A DNA stretch of 64,000 nt from Oceanococcus sp041619555 (GTDB lineage Bacteria > Pseudomonadota > Gammaproteobacteria > Nevskiales > Oceanococcaceae), in NCBI GenBank assembly GCA_041619555.1, contig JBFKDQ010000008.1, forward strand, positions 1 to 64,000. Reading direction: 5' to 3'. The notes under the pieces are model-generated. The model was not told the origin of the DNA, searched no databases, and was given only the letters and a program-made list of their open reading frames with translations. Below are positions 35,991-44,070 of this stretch, piece by piece (the stretch's first letter is position 1; every line of letters starts with the position of its first letter). A program made the translations under genes and the position numbers.

Positions 35991-36845
35991 ATGCGCCGTC
36001 CTCCGCCACCGCAGCCGCCAGGTCCATCCGACTCCATGCACACGCTTCAAGGGCCATTGATCTCGCCCAGGCTCATTCTGTTCGACTGGCATGCAACCCT
36101 GGTCGACACCCTGGACGCCATGTACATCGCCATCGATGAGGTGCTTCCGCTGCTGCGGGCGCACCGTCTCATCCAGCATCTTGTCAAGCCATCGCAGTGC
36201 CGCAACTCGGCGCACGCTGCCCTGGTCAGGCATGTTCGCGATCACGCCAAGCTGGACCCTAAGTCCCGCAGTGAGCGAAGATACTCGCGCACCGACATTT
36301 TCGAAATGCTGTTCGCTGATCACGAAACGGCCAAGTCCCGGGCTCATCAGATCTTCGATCAGGCCTATGGCCGACTTTTCGGCCAGGTGCAGCCAATGGA
36401 AGCCGGCATCCCGGCCCTATTGCGGGGCTTACGCGCCCGCGGCCTGCAGCTCGGGGTGCTGAGCAATCGCAAACGCGAATACATGGCGCATGAGCTATGG
36501 GCCGTCGAGAATGGCCGCTGGATGGATCTGTTCGACATCATGGTCTGCGGCGATGAGGTCGAACACCGCAAACCCGCACCGGATCTGATTCTCAAAGCAC
36601 TGGCCGGCCTGGAACATACGGCCGACGCCAGCTGCTGGTATGTCGGCGACAGTCTCTCCGACCTTCTCGCCGCGCGGCGCGCCGGCATCTGCGGCATCCT
36701 TTACAACAGTGGGGGCTGGCCCGAAGGCCAGGTCGACAGTCTCTTGGTGGACGCCGAACGGCAGCCCCAGCAACCCGATGCGGTCATCACTCACTTAGCG
36801 GAATTGCTCGAACTGCTGGAGCACTCATCACCACGCAGGAACTAG
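35991..36845 (+). CDS. HAD-superfamily hydrolase with variant motif I
   Basis: A 284-residue HAD phosphatase-like protein. Motif I reads DWHAT in place of DxDGT: the nucleophile Asp is kept but the acid/base Asp is His. Motif II is VLSNRK, motif III has EHRKPAPD and motif IV is VGDSLSDLLAA. The Trp after the nucleophile recalls phosphonatase-like HADs (DWAGT). The start at 35991 has AAGG 5 bp upstream; an ATG at 36036 is nearer the domain and may be the real start. Substrate unknown. Confidence 0.85.
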   Translation: MRRPPPPQPPGPSDSMHTLQGPLISPRLILFDWHATLVDTLDAMYIAIDEVLPLLRAHRLIQHLVKPSQCRNSAHAALVRHVRDHAKLDPKSRSERRYSRTDIFEMLFADHETAKSRAHQIFDQAYGRLFGQVQPMEAGIPALLRGLRARGLQLGVLSNRKREYMAHELWAVENGRWMDLFDIMVCGDEVEHRKPAPDLILKALAGLEHTADASCWYVGDSLSDLLAARRAGICGILYNSGGWPEGQVDSLLVDAERQPQQPDAVITHLAELLELLEHSSPRRN

Positions 36846-36933
36846 ATCTGCGCCCGGCGGCGATGTTCAAAGCCAGCGCCGGCCCACACGAAGGCGCAGC
36901 CGGGATCTCCGGCGCGCCATCGCCGACACCATG

Positions 36934-37404
36934 CTATTTCGCAATCGCCCGCAACATCCAGGCCGTCTTCTCATGGATCCGCATGCGATCGGACACCAGC
37001 GCGGCAGTCGATTCATCATCGGCGGCCTGCGCCAGCTTGAGCACATCACGCGAAGTGCGGATGACCGCTTCATGCGCCTGGGTCAGCAGTTCCACCATCT
37101 GCGCCGCAGCGGGCACGCCATCAACCTCTTCGATGCTGCTGAGACGGGCAAATTCCTTGTAGGTGCCAGGGGCCACCACGCCCAGGGTACGAATCCGCTC
37201 GGCCAGATCGTCCACCGCCACCGCCAACTCGGTGTAATGCTCCTCGAACATCAGATGCAGTTCGCGGAACTGCGGCCCGGTGACATTCCAGTGAAAATTG
37301 TGCGTCATCAGATACAGCGTGTAGGAATCCGCCAGCAGATGCTTGAGCCCCTCGGCGATGCGAACTCTGTTGTCTTCATCAATCCCGATATTGATCCCGA
37401 CCAT
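36934..37404 (-). CDS. dps: Dps family DNA-binding/iron-storage ferritin-like protein
   Basis: A 156-residue ferritin-fold protein. TLYLMTHNFHWNVTGPQF is the Dps signature with the ferroxidase His, followed by HLMFEEHYTEL and DDLAERIRTLG. The dodecamer oxidises and stores iron and protects DNA from peroxide. The ATG at 37404 has GAGG 8-9 bp upstream, which decides it over a long in-frame extension. It fits with rubrerythrin elsewhere in the window as part of peroxide defence. It is divergent from the PhoX-like gene. Confidence 0.93.
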   Translation of the reverse strand: MVGINIGIDEDNRVRIAEGLKHLLADSYTLYLMTHNFHWNVTGPQFRELHLMFEEHYTELAVAVDDLAERIRTLGVVAPGTYKEFARLSSIEEVDGVPAAAQMVELLTQAHEAVIRTSRDVLKLAQAADDESTAALVSDRMRIHEKTAWMLRAIAK

Positions 37405-37780
37405 ACGTCCATCCTCTATGTTGGTTGCTTTGGCCCCAAAATACACCGGCAGCACCTGCAATGCAGGTTGCTCAATCGTCCGGTGCATCAAACCCATGGG
37501 CAACTGCGGGTGTCTGCCAGTCCAGACCAAGCCAGATCCGCCGCCCAGGTGAACCTGCGCATCCCGTTCGCGCCTGACAAGGCCAGACCGCAGCGCTGGC
37601 TCAAGTGGACCTGCTCTCAGGCGGCAAAGTTCCCATGAAAACCAGTCCAGGCATGCGCGATCGCCGCCCTGTCCGCCATGGCGTGGCATGTCAACCACGG
37701 CCAGAACATTCTGCAGCGGTCATCAAACTTTCACATGGCGGCGCTAGCCTGATGGCCTCATTTATGGAGGCAACACGACC
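37405..37780. other. Intergenic region between dps and the PhoX-like gene, nothing clear
   Basis: A 376 bp divergent spacer. I see no convincing gene, tRNA or terminator. It must hold promoters for both genes; an AT-rich patch near 37425-37445 (AAAATACACC region) could be part of the dps promoter but no consensus box is decisive. Confidence 0.5.
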
Positions 37781-39121
37781 TTGCACACTTCAATGAGCCG
37801 GCGCGATCTGCTGCGCCACATCTATCTCGCCGGCGCCGCCGTCACTGTCCCTGGCATGCTTGCCGCCTGTGGTTCGACCGGCACTGGCGGTCGCTCGACC
37901 GGCCAGGACTGCGGTGAGCTGTTCATTCCCACCGGTCCGCTCGCCAAGATTGGCGAATTGCAACCGGTGGACGCCAACGACCTCGCCCTCCCCTCCGGCT
38001 TCAGTTCCCGCGTGGTCGCACGCAACAACGATGCGGGGCTGGCGGCGCGCTCATCCACCGGCTATGCCTGGCATCTGTTTCCCGATGGCGGCGCCTGCTT
38101 CGAGCGACCCGAGGGTGGCTGGATCTATACCTCCAACAGCGAAGTGCCGCTCTCTGGCTCCGGTGGCTGCGGCGCCCTGGTGTTCAATGCCGATGGCAGC
38201 ATCGAGGATGCGTACTCGATCCTCAAGGCCACGACACAGAACTGCGCGGGCGGAAAGACCCCCTGGAATACCTGGGTGTCCTGCGAGGAAACCAGCGCCG
38301 GCCTGTGTTGGGAATGCGACCCCTATGCCCCCGGCCAGGGCATTGCCAAACCCGCGCTGGGGCGATTTGCGCATGAAGCCATTGCGGTGGATCTTCGTCA
38401 TCATACGATTTACCTCACCGAAGACGCGGGCAGCGGTCGCTTCTATCGCTGGATTGCCGATCCGGCGGATATCGATCCGCTTACCGGACGGATGGCCATG
38501 GAACAGGGCCGCCTGCAGTGCATGAACCTGATGGGTTACGAGAATGGCGGATACGAAGCCGAGGACATGCGCCTGCGCCAGCTCATTCCGGTCAACTGGG
38601 CCGATGCACTGAGTCCCGATCAAGAACAGGGCAGCCATCGTGGCCCCGGCACCGTGTTCAAGGGCGGCGAAGGCCTGTGGTATCACGAATTGCCAGCCAG
38701 CGTGCGGGAAATTCCGCCCGGCGGCAGCGTCCCGACACGCGGCCTGGTGTTCTGGACCTGCAAGGGCGACAACCGGGTCTTCGCGCTGGATGTGGAGAAT
38801 CAACTGGTCGAGCTGATCTTCGACAACAGCCAGATCGAACCGGGCTTTGCCGATGTCGACAATCTCACCGTCAGTCCGGCCGGCGACATCCTGGTTGCCG
38901 AAGATGGCAGCGCGGTGCGGATCATGGTGGTGCTTCCCAACCAGCCCGCGCGGATTCTGGCGCAACTGGGCGACAGCCACCGCGCTTCGGAAATTTGCGG
39001 GCCGGCATTCTCACCGGATGGTAGCCGCCTGTATTTCAGCAGCCAGCGCGGCCCGGACTTCACCGGCTCCCCCTCGGGCACGACCTTCGAGATCCTGATT
39101 CCGGAGGAATTCCGCATCTGA
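37781..39121 (+). CDS. PhoX/DUF839-family exported protein (Tat signal), copy 1
   Basis: A 446-residue protein of the DUF839/PhoX phosphatase superfamily. It has a Tat-type leader (SRRDLLRHIYLAGAAVTVPG) ending in a lipobox-like LAAC. NCAGGKTPWNTWVSCEE and GRFAHEAIAVD are family motifs, and DNLTVSPAGDILVAEDG closes the beta propeller. GGAGG lies 10 bp before a TTG at 37781; an ATG at 37793 is the alternative start. PhoX enzymes hydrolyse phosphate esters in the periplasm using Ca and Fe; many DUF839 members are unproven. A paralogue lies at 54292-55554. Confidence 0.88.
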   Translation: MHTSMSRRDLLRHIYLAGAAVTVPGMLAACGSTGTGGRSTGQDCGELFIPTGPLAKIGELQPVDANDLALPSGFSSRVVARNNDAGLAARSSTGYAWHLFPDGGACFERPEGGWIYTSNSEVPLSGSGGCGALVFNADGSIEDAYSILKATTQNCAGGKTPWNTWVSCEETSAGLCWECDPYAPGQGIAKPALGRFAHEAIAVDLRHHTIYLTEDAGSGRFYRWIADPADIDPLTGRMAMEQGRLQCMNLMGYENGGYEAEDMRLRQLIPVNWADALSPDQEQGSHRGPGTVFKGGEGLWYHELPASVREIPPGGSVPTRGLVFWTCKGDNRVFALDVENQLVELIFDNSQIEPGFADVDNLTVSPAGDILVAEDGSAVRIMVVLPNQPARILAQLGDSHRASEICGPAFSPDGSRLYFSSQRGPDFTGSPSGTTFEILIPEEFRI

Positions 39122-39210
39122 CCGCGATCTCATGAAGCCCTTCTGGCCTTTCCTGCGTTCCCAGGCCATCAGGAATCACAGGGTCTAAGCGCCTCGCAGC
39201 GCAATGATTC

Positions 39211-39235
39211 GTGGATGCCGCATCGCGGCATCCAC
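39211..39235. terminator. Perfect 11 bp hairpin between convergent genes
   Basis: GTGGATGCCGC-ATC-GCGGCATCCAC, a perfect 11 bp stem with a 3-base loop. It lies between the convergent PhoX-like and M19-like genes. No T tract follows on either strand. It may be a bidirectional terminator or a REP-like palindromic element. Confidence 0.6.
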
Positions 39236-39245
39236 CTCCGCCGAC

Positions 39246-41450
39246 TCAGTCCTCCATCGAAGCGCGCTGGTAGACCCGCTCCCACATCTGCACATAGGCT
39301 TCGGCCGAGCTGTACAAAGCGTTGAGTCCTTCCGCACCGCTTTCCAGCCTCACCTCTTCGACGAAATCGGCAACCAGGCCATAGTGGGCCATCCCGACCT
39401 CATCGATGTGCCAGAACTTGCCGCTTTGCGGAATGCTCAGTAGCTCCACGCTCAGCGGCTCGATCGCGGCAAACAGATTGCCCCAGTCGGGACCACTGAA
39501 CAGCTGGAAGGGATACACCACCGCCTCGGAATCACCGCCGCGCGGCCCTGGATGGCCGCCAAAACCGTTCGCATCGGCACCATAACCCAGCCCGAGAATC
39601 TGGGTCTGGGCAACGCCTGCCTGATCGCGCCAGAACTCGAGTTTCGCAAGAAAATCACGGTGTTTGCTGCCATTGCCCTTGTACGGGTAGATCAGGCCAC
39701 CGCTGCGCAGCATGCGAACCGCCTGATCACTCGTCAGGCCGCCATGCGCATCATGCGACGAGGCCAGCGGATACGGTGGCTCCTGGGCCTCGGCGATGTC
39801 CAGCATGATGTCCTTGCTGTGATAGGCCGCATGGTCGATGTCGATGACCATTTTTTTCGCCATCAGCTTGCGCAGGGTGAAATCCCCCAGATCGGTCACC
39901 GTGCGCGCATTGCAGCGCTTGCCGGGCGGATAGCTCGGCGTGAGACCGCTGGTGGCTTCCAGCAGCAGCAAGGACAGCGGATCATCTCCGCTGCCGGGAA
40001 TCGCGGTCGCCATTTCCGCCCCCGGCTCACGCACTGACGGTTCCTCCTGCGGATAATCGCGGCAGCTGGTGGTCTCCCAGAACCGCCCCGTATCCATGTA
40101 GTTCAGGTAGTTCATCACATCGCCGTTGAATATCCCGGCGCCGCCAAGCGAGCTGTCAATATCGTGGTAGGGATAGATGTGCCGTACGCCAAGGTCCCAG
40201 AGTCGGTCGATTTCGGCCTCGACCTGCGCCTCGTCGCAGCGCCGCAATTCACTGCCATCCGGCAGGAAGGTGACACCGCAATCCAGCACCTGCGCCACCT
40301 CAACGCCAAGAACGACGGCCAGCTTGCCGTCATTGATGACCTCGCGTGCCTGTTGCGGGCTGGTGACGATGCGGAACCAACCCTGCCCCGGACCGCCCGA
40401 TTGAGCATCAACATAATCCTGCACGTCGTAAAGGTAGCGGATCTGTTTGACGGCAACGCTCATGTCATCGCAGTCGGCATCCGGCTGCAGGGCATAGCTC
40501 TGCCCGATCCGGCACAAGGCGGCAATGTTGGTGCCATGATTGACCATGATGCGCAGCCCGGCCAGCCAGGCGCGTTCGACCCATTTGTAATACATGACCT
40601 GGTGGGTCAGATAATTGCGTCGCGGCCAGTCGACAAAGCTCGGCCAGCCCTGGGTGTCATGGGTCCCGGTCGGATCGGTTGCCAGAATGTTGTTGGCGTC
40701 GCGAATGCCGTCGGGGCCATGAAATTCGGCGCAATCTTTCAGGGCATGGGCGACGCCGAACCGGTGGATCACCTCGCCATAGAGCACGCCACCAGCCGAA
40801 GGACCAACATCACCGGCGTAGGACATCTCGCTGGACATGCCCATGTGCGTGTGCACGTCAGCAAAACCCACAATCGGCTGATCCACACCCCGGCCCTTGT
40901 AGGCTTTGCCGATGATGCCGGTCGGCATTTCCGGGTAGGTGGCGCATCTTCGAGTGCTGCCAACAAAACCGAAGCGCGCACCTGCCGACTCGTCCGGCTC
41001 CGCCAGCGCGAGTTGACCCTGATCATCGGCAACCAGCACCTTGCCAGCGGATTCCGAAATCAGCCGAAAACCGGCATTGAAGCGATCCACCGTCCAGATC
41101 GAGGCATCGGATGCCTGAACTGCGGCCTGGACTTCCCCCCCACTTGCGCTGAGCAGTCGCTCATTGGCATCCAGAAGCAGATATCGACCCAGGGTGGCGG
41201 GCTGGAGATAAAACGCCATGGCCTTGCTCTGGTCGGGCTGATCGGCACGATAGGCATCTGCCTCGCTAGCCACGAAGCCGATCGAATCCTCGGCCCGTAA
41301 CAGGTAACAGCCTTTGGCGAGGTCGTATCGCGTTGTCGGCGGCGACGACACCGCCTCTCCTCTGCCGGTGCCGGACAGGCTGGATTGCGAGCCACAGGCA
41401 GCGAGCAGCACAGCGCTCGCGAGGACAGCAAACATAGACAAGGACTTCAT
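39246..41450 (-). CDS. Peptidase M19-like metallohydrolase lipoprotein
   Basis: A 734-residue exported lipoprotein with signal and lipobox VLLAAC. Residues about 40-175 look like a beta-trefoil or fascin-like module (CYLLRAEDSIGFVAS, YLLLDANERLLSASGG, GFRLISESAGKVLVAD). The rest resembles the M19 dipeptidase / amidohydrolase barrel: FADVHTHMGMS, VNHGTNIAAL, VVLGVEVAQ, YPYHDIDSSLGG, VIDIDHAAYHSKD, SSHDAHGGL. The ATG at 41450 has GGAG about 7 bp upstream. The substrate is unknown; M19 family enzymes usually act on dipeptides or lactones with Zn. Confidence 0.83.
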   Translation of the reverse strand: MKSLSMFAVLASAVLLAACGSQSSLSGTGRGEAVSSPPTTRYDLAKGCYLLRAEDSIGFVASEADAYRADQPDQSKAMAFYLQPATLGRYLLLDANERLLSASGGEVQAAVQASDASIWTVDRFNAGFRLISESAGKVLVADDQGQLALAEPDESAGARFGFVGSTRRCATYPEMPTGIIGKAYKGRGVDQPIVGFADVHTHMGMSSEMSYAGDVGPSAGGVLYGEVIHRFGVAHALKDCAEFHGPDGIRDANNILATDPTGTHDTQGWPSFVDWPRRNYLTHQVMYYKWVERAWLAGLRIMVNHGTNIAALCRIGQSYALQPDADCDDMSVAVKQIRYLYDVQDYVDAQSGGPGQGWFRIVTSPQQAREVINDGKLAVVLGVEVAQVLDCGVTFLPDGSELRRCDEAQVEAEIDRLWDLGVRHIYPYHDIDSSLGGAGIFNGDVMNYLNYMDTGRFWETTSCRDYPQEEPSVREPGAEMATAIPGSGDDPLSLLLLEATSGLTPSYPPGKRCNARTVTDLGDFTLRKLMAKKMVIDIDHAAYHSKDIMLDIAEAQEPPYPLASSHDAHGGLTSDQAVRMLRSGGLIYPYKGNGSKHRDFLAKLEFWRDQAGVAQTQILGLGYGADANGFGGHPGPRGGDSEAVVYPFQLFSGPDWGNLFAAIEPLSVELLSIPQSGKFWHIDEVGMAHYGLVADFVEEVRLESGAEGLNALYSSAEAYVQMWERVYQRASMED

Positions 41451-41675
41451 GGTCAACTCCAGGGCCTTCACGGGCCAACGGCCGGATTGCATTCTTGCGC
41501 CACCAGCAAACTAGGCCGCGCCTGGACCAGGCCGGGCCATCCATCCAGCGCCGCCCATTTGATCCGCCTTGGACCATGCAAGAATCGGAACACCCGCACC
41601 CATGTGCGTGTTCTCCGCCGCGTATCCGCGCCCCCTCCTGCGTTCCGAATGCGCCTGGATCGGGCGTCAGGATCG

Positions 41676-43178
41676 TCAGTATCGCCAGCTCAAGCCAACA
41701 CTGAGTTCAAACTGTTTCATGTTCAGCAGGATGCTCTGATCCTGGTCATCCTCGCCAAAGGCTTGCGAAGTATCGACCAGTCCGAGACCGGCCCCGCCCA
41801 AGCTGAGCAGATCCGCTTCGGTATTCGACAGCGGATTGCGGCCTTGCACCGGCCTTTCGGGGGCGTACATCAACGCCGCATCGAGACGCAGCTGATCGTT
41901 CAGACGCCAGCCCAGCCCGAGGGTGTAATGCTTCTCGACCACACCGGGCGCCAGCACATTGAAGAGGATTTCCTGTGCTGGGATCGGCTGCTTGCTCCAG
42001 CTGTAGCCGACGCGCCAGCTGCTGCGCTGCCCCTGATACTGGTAGCCCAGCTTGTAGACCGTCATGTCGCGCCAACCGAAGCCGGGCCCCGTAGCCGCAC
42101 CCAGGCAGGCCGGGCTGGGATCCGAACTGCCGCTCTGACCGCCGCTCATGGCGTAGAACAGACGCGGAATGGCACACTGATTGACGAACGCATTGCTGTC
42201 AAAGGGATTGCCGACGGACACCACTTCGCTGTAGTTGATTTGCTGATAATCGACGGCCACCTGATGTTTCGGCGCGAGTTGCCAGGCCAGTCCCAGATTC
42301 CAGGTCTGCGGAATATCGAAATTGCCCTGCCCGGCAAACAGGCCGGCATAGTCCTTGAACTGGCTCATCTTGATCGCCGCCTGGAAGGAAGCACCAAAGC
42401 TCAGCGCTTGACCGATGCCTGTCATGAAGCCCAGCCTGTAGCCCACGCCATAGGAAAAATCATGCCCGCGATCGGAGACCTGTTTCGGGCTGTTGGAGAA
42501 CTGGGCAAATGCGGCAAGTCCCTGCGCGGCGAATCGATTGACCACGAACAGGGGCTCAAGGCCCACGGAACTGTGCTCTCCCAGGCGTCGGGCAATGGAA
42601 GGCGCAACGAACAGGATGGCCATATCCACCCCTGCGCGTGAGCGGTCTTCACCGCAGAATCCAGCGGGATCGCCCTGCCCACCGATCTCCTCACCCCCAC
42701 CAAAGCTGCCGGCGCAGGTTGCGCTCAGGCCCTGCATGCCTTCACCGAAAATTGCGCTATTGCCCAGGTACTCGGTATTCATGCCCCCGTTTCCGTAAAA
42801 CGCCAGGCCCCAGGCGCTGCGTTCACCCAGCGGGCGGCTCATGGCAAAACCGGGAATGGGAAAGAATTCGTTGTGGCTTACCCGCTGCCCCGGAGTGATC
42901 GACAGGATGCCATTGCTGGCCTCCGGTCCTCGCGGCCCGGCTTCATATTTGCGAATCGGCGTGAACAGCGCGAGGCCGACCGCGGTTTCATGCTCAAGCC
43001 AAACCATGCCGGCGGGATTGATGCTGGCGATCAGGCCGTCCAGCGGCAAGGCAGTGCCGGCCCCGCCCATCGCTTTTTGTGCCGGACTGTAGCCATGACT
43101 GAAGTAGCCGTTGGTGGCGAACGCGGGCGCCGAGGCCAGCACCAAAGCGCCGAGCAGCGCGACGGGTGAACGATTCAT
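41676..43178 (-). CDS. FadL/TodX-type outer-membrane transport protein
   Basis: A 500-residue outer-membrane protein with a signal peptide (LVLASAPAFA) and the family N-terminus TNGYFSHGYSPAQKAMGGAGTALP, where the N-terminal hatch plugs the barrel. Barrel strands run to a terminal aromatic, SVGLSWRY. FadL-type proteins import long-chain fatty acids or aromatic hydrocarbons by lateral diffusion. An acyl-CoA synthetase at 48603 and a CalB-like dehydrogenase at 7755 are in the window but not adjacent. An AT-rich dyad lies 65-98 bp upstream of the start. Confidence 0.93.
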   Translation of the reverse strand: MNRSPVALLGALVLASAPAFATNGYFSHGYSPAQKAMGGAGTALPLDGLIASINPAGMVWLEHETAVGLALFTPIRKYEAGPRGPEASNGILSITPGQRVSHNEFFPIPGFAMSRPLGERSAWGLAFYGNGGMNTEYLGNSAIFGEGMQGLSATCAGSFGGGEEIGGQGDPAGFCGEDRSRAGVDMAILFVAPSIARRLGEHSSVGLEPLFVVNRFAAQGLAAFAQFSNSPKQVSDRGHDFSYGVGYRLGFMTGIGQALSFGASFQAAIKMSQFKDYAGLFAGQGNFDIPQTWNLGLAWQLAPKHQVAVDYQQINYSEVVSVGNPFDSNAFVNQCAIPRLFYAMSGGQSGSSDPSPACLGAATGPGFGWRDMTVYKLGYQYQGQRSSWRVGYSWSKQPIPAQEILFNVLAPGVVEKHYTLGLGWRLNDQLRLDAALMYAPERPVQGRNPLSNTEADLLSLGGAGLGLVDTSQAFGEDDQDQSILLNMKQFELSVGLSWRY

Positions 43179-43240
43179 CTTGCTTGTTCTTCTCTGGAAG
43201 GGGCGCGGCCTGACCGATCAGGGCGCAAGCCGCAATGATG

Positions 43241-43276
43241 GAGAATAACGTTATTCCCAACGGTTATTTTATTCTC
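43241..43276. promoter_or_regulatory. AT-rich nested palindrome upstream of the FadL-like gene
   Basis: GAATAACGTTATTC at 43243-43256 is a perfect 14 bp palindrome. It is nested in a larger dyad: GAGAATAA at 43241-43248 and TTATTCTC at 43269-43276 are perfect inverted arms with 20 bp between. It stands out in GC-rich surroundings, 63-98 bp before the FadL-like start codon, so it is a candidate operator. The protein that binds is unknown. Confidence 0.65.
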
Positions 43277-43480
43277 TTTGGTGATGCTATTTTGCCATAA
43301 GCCTGTACCCGCGACAGCCATCCCCGGCAGCGCAACCGGTGGCGGCCAGGACGGCCTCAGATGACCGCCGCTTTGACGCTTGCCCGCCAACTCTCTAGTC
43401 TGCAATCTGTCGGCATTTGCCGCAGCCGCCGGCACTGCCCAGAGACCCAGGATCGAACATCGATCACAAGGAGTGATGTC

Positions 43481-43612
43481 ATGACAATTTGCCCGGTAGC
43501 CGTTGCCGTGGGTTGCAAGAAATGCCCGGTGTTCAAGATTTGCCCGGCCAAAAGCATCATTGGCGATCAGAAAAAAGACCCCCAGAAGCCCGATCAATCG
43601 GACAAGAGCTAG
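43481..43612 (+). CDS. Small four-cysteine protein (43 aa)
   Basis: A 43-residue protein starting MTICPVAVAVGCKKCPVF. Its four cysteines (4, 12, 15, 21) form C-x7-C-x2-C-x5-C with CxxCP and CP elements, suggesting an Fe-S or metal site. The C-terminal half is charged (GDQKKDPQKPDQSDKS). The ATG has a strong Shine-Dalgarno AAGGAG 7-8 bp upstream. Small proteins of this type occur in other proteobacteria as far as I recall, with no known function. It stands alone in a spacer between the FadL-like gene and pyc. Confidence 0.75.
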   Translation: MTICPVAVAVGCKKCPVFKICPAKSIIGDQKKDPQKPDQSDKS

Positions 43613-44070
43613 GAGCCTGGACGGCAGAAACCTGCGGGGCAAGACAAAGCGATCTTGAGGTCGATTATTTGATCATTTGCGGCGAATAGTTGTTCTATTT
43701 AACGAAAATGAGCGGAAAATCTGGCCAAAAAGGCAAAGTCGCAGCCCGCTGCGTATCTGCCGCCCAGACTCCGAGTCCGCAACGCCAGCGCGGGATCCAC
43801 TGCAGCGCCGCCGACCCATCACATGGAGCCGCCGGCCAGCACCGTGCAAGACATGAACGAGGCCGAAGTCCGGCCGCGACCAGTTCAAGGTCGCTGTGTG
43901 GAAGGCGTGGACGCGCCGCGCACCGGCCTCAGATCAGTCGGCGGTCTGTCTGGTTTTGCGTGCGCGAAAGTACTCGGGCAACCGGACCGTGAAATCCAAT
44001 TTCCATTAATCTGTAGGCTCAAACCTACATTCGTACTTTTGCTCTCAAGACAAGACCGCAAGGAATCAGG
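43613..44070. other. Spacer upstream of pyc with two short dyads
   Basis: A 458 bp stretch with no convincing gene. It holds AATAG-TTGTT-CTATT at 43685-43699 (5 bp arms) in an AT-rich patch, and TGTAGG-N6-CCTACA at 44012-44029, 42 bp before pyc. The middle (about 43740-43960) is GC-rich and I see nothing in it. Confidence 0.55.
44012..44029. promoter_or_regulatory. Inverted repeat, candidate operator of pyruvate carboxylase
   Basis: TGTAGG-CTCAAA-CCTACA, two perfect 6 bp arms separated by 6 bp, centred about 50 bp before the pyc ATG and next to the AT-rich CATTAATC that could serve as a -10 element. A transcription factor dimer site is likely; the regulator is unknown. Confidence 0.5.
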
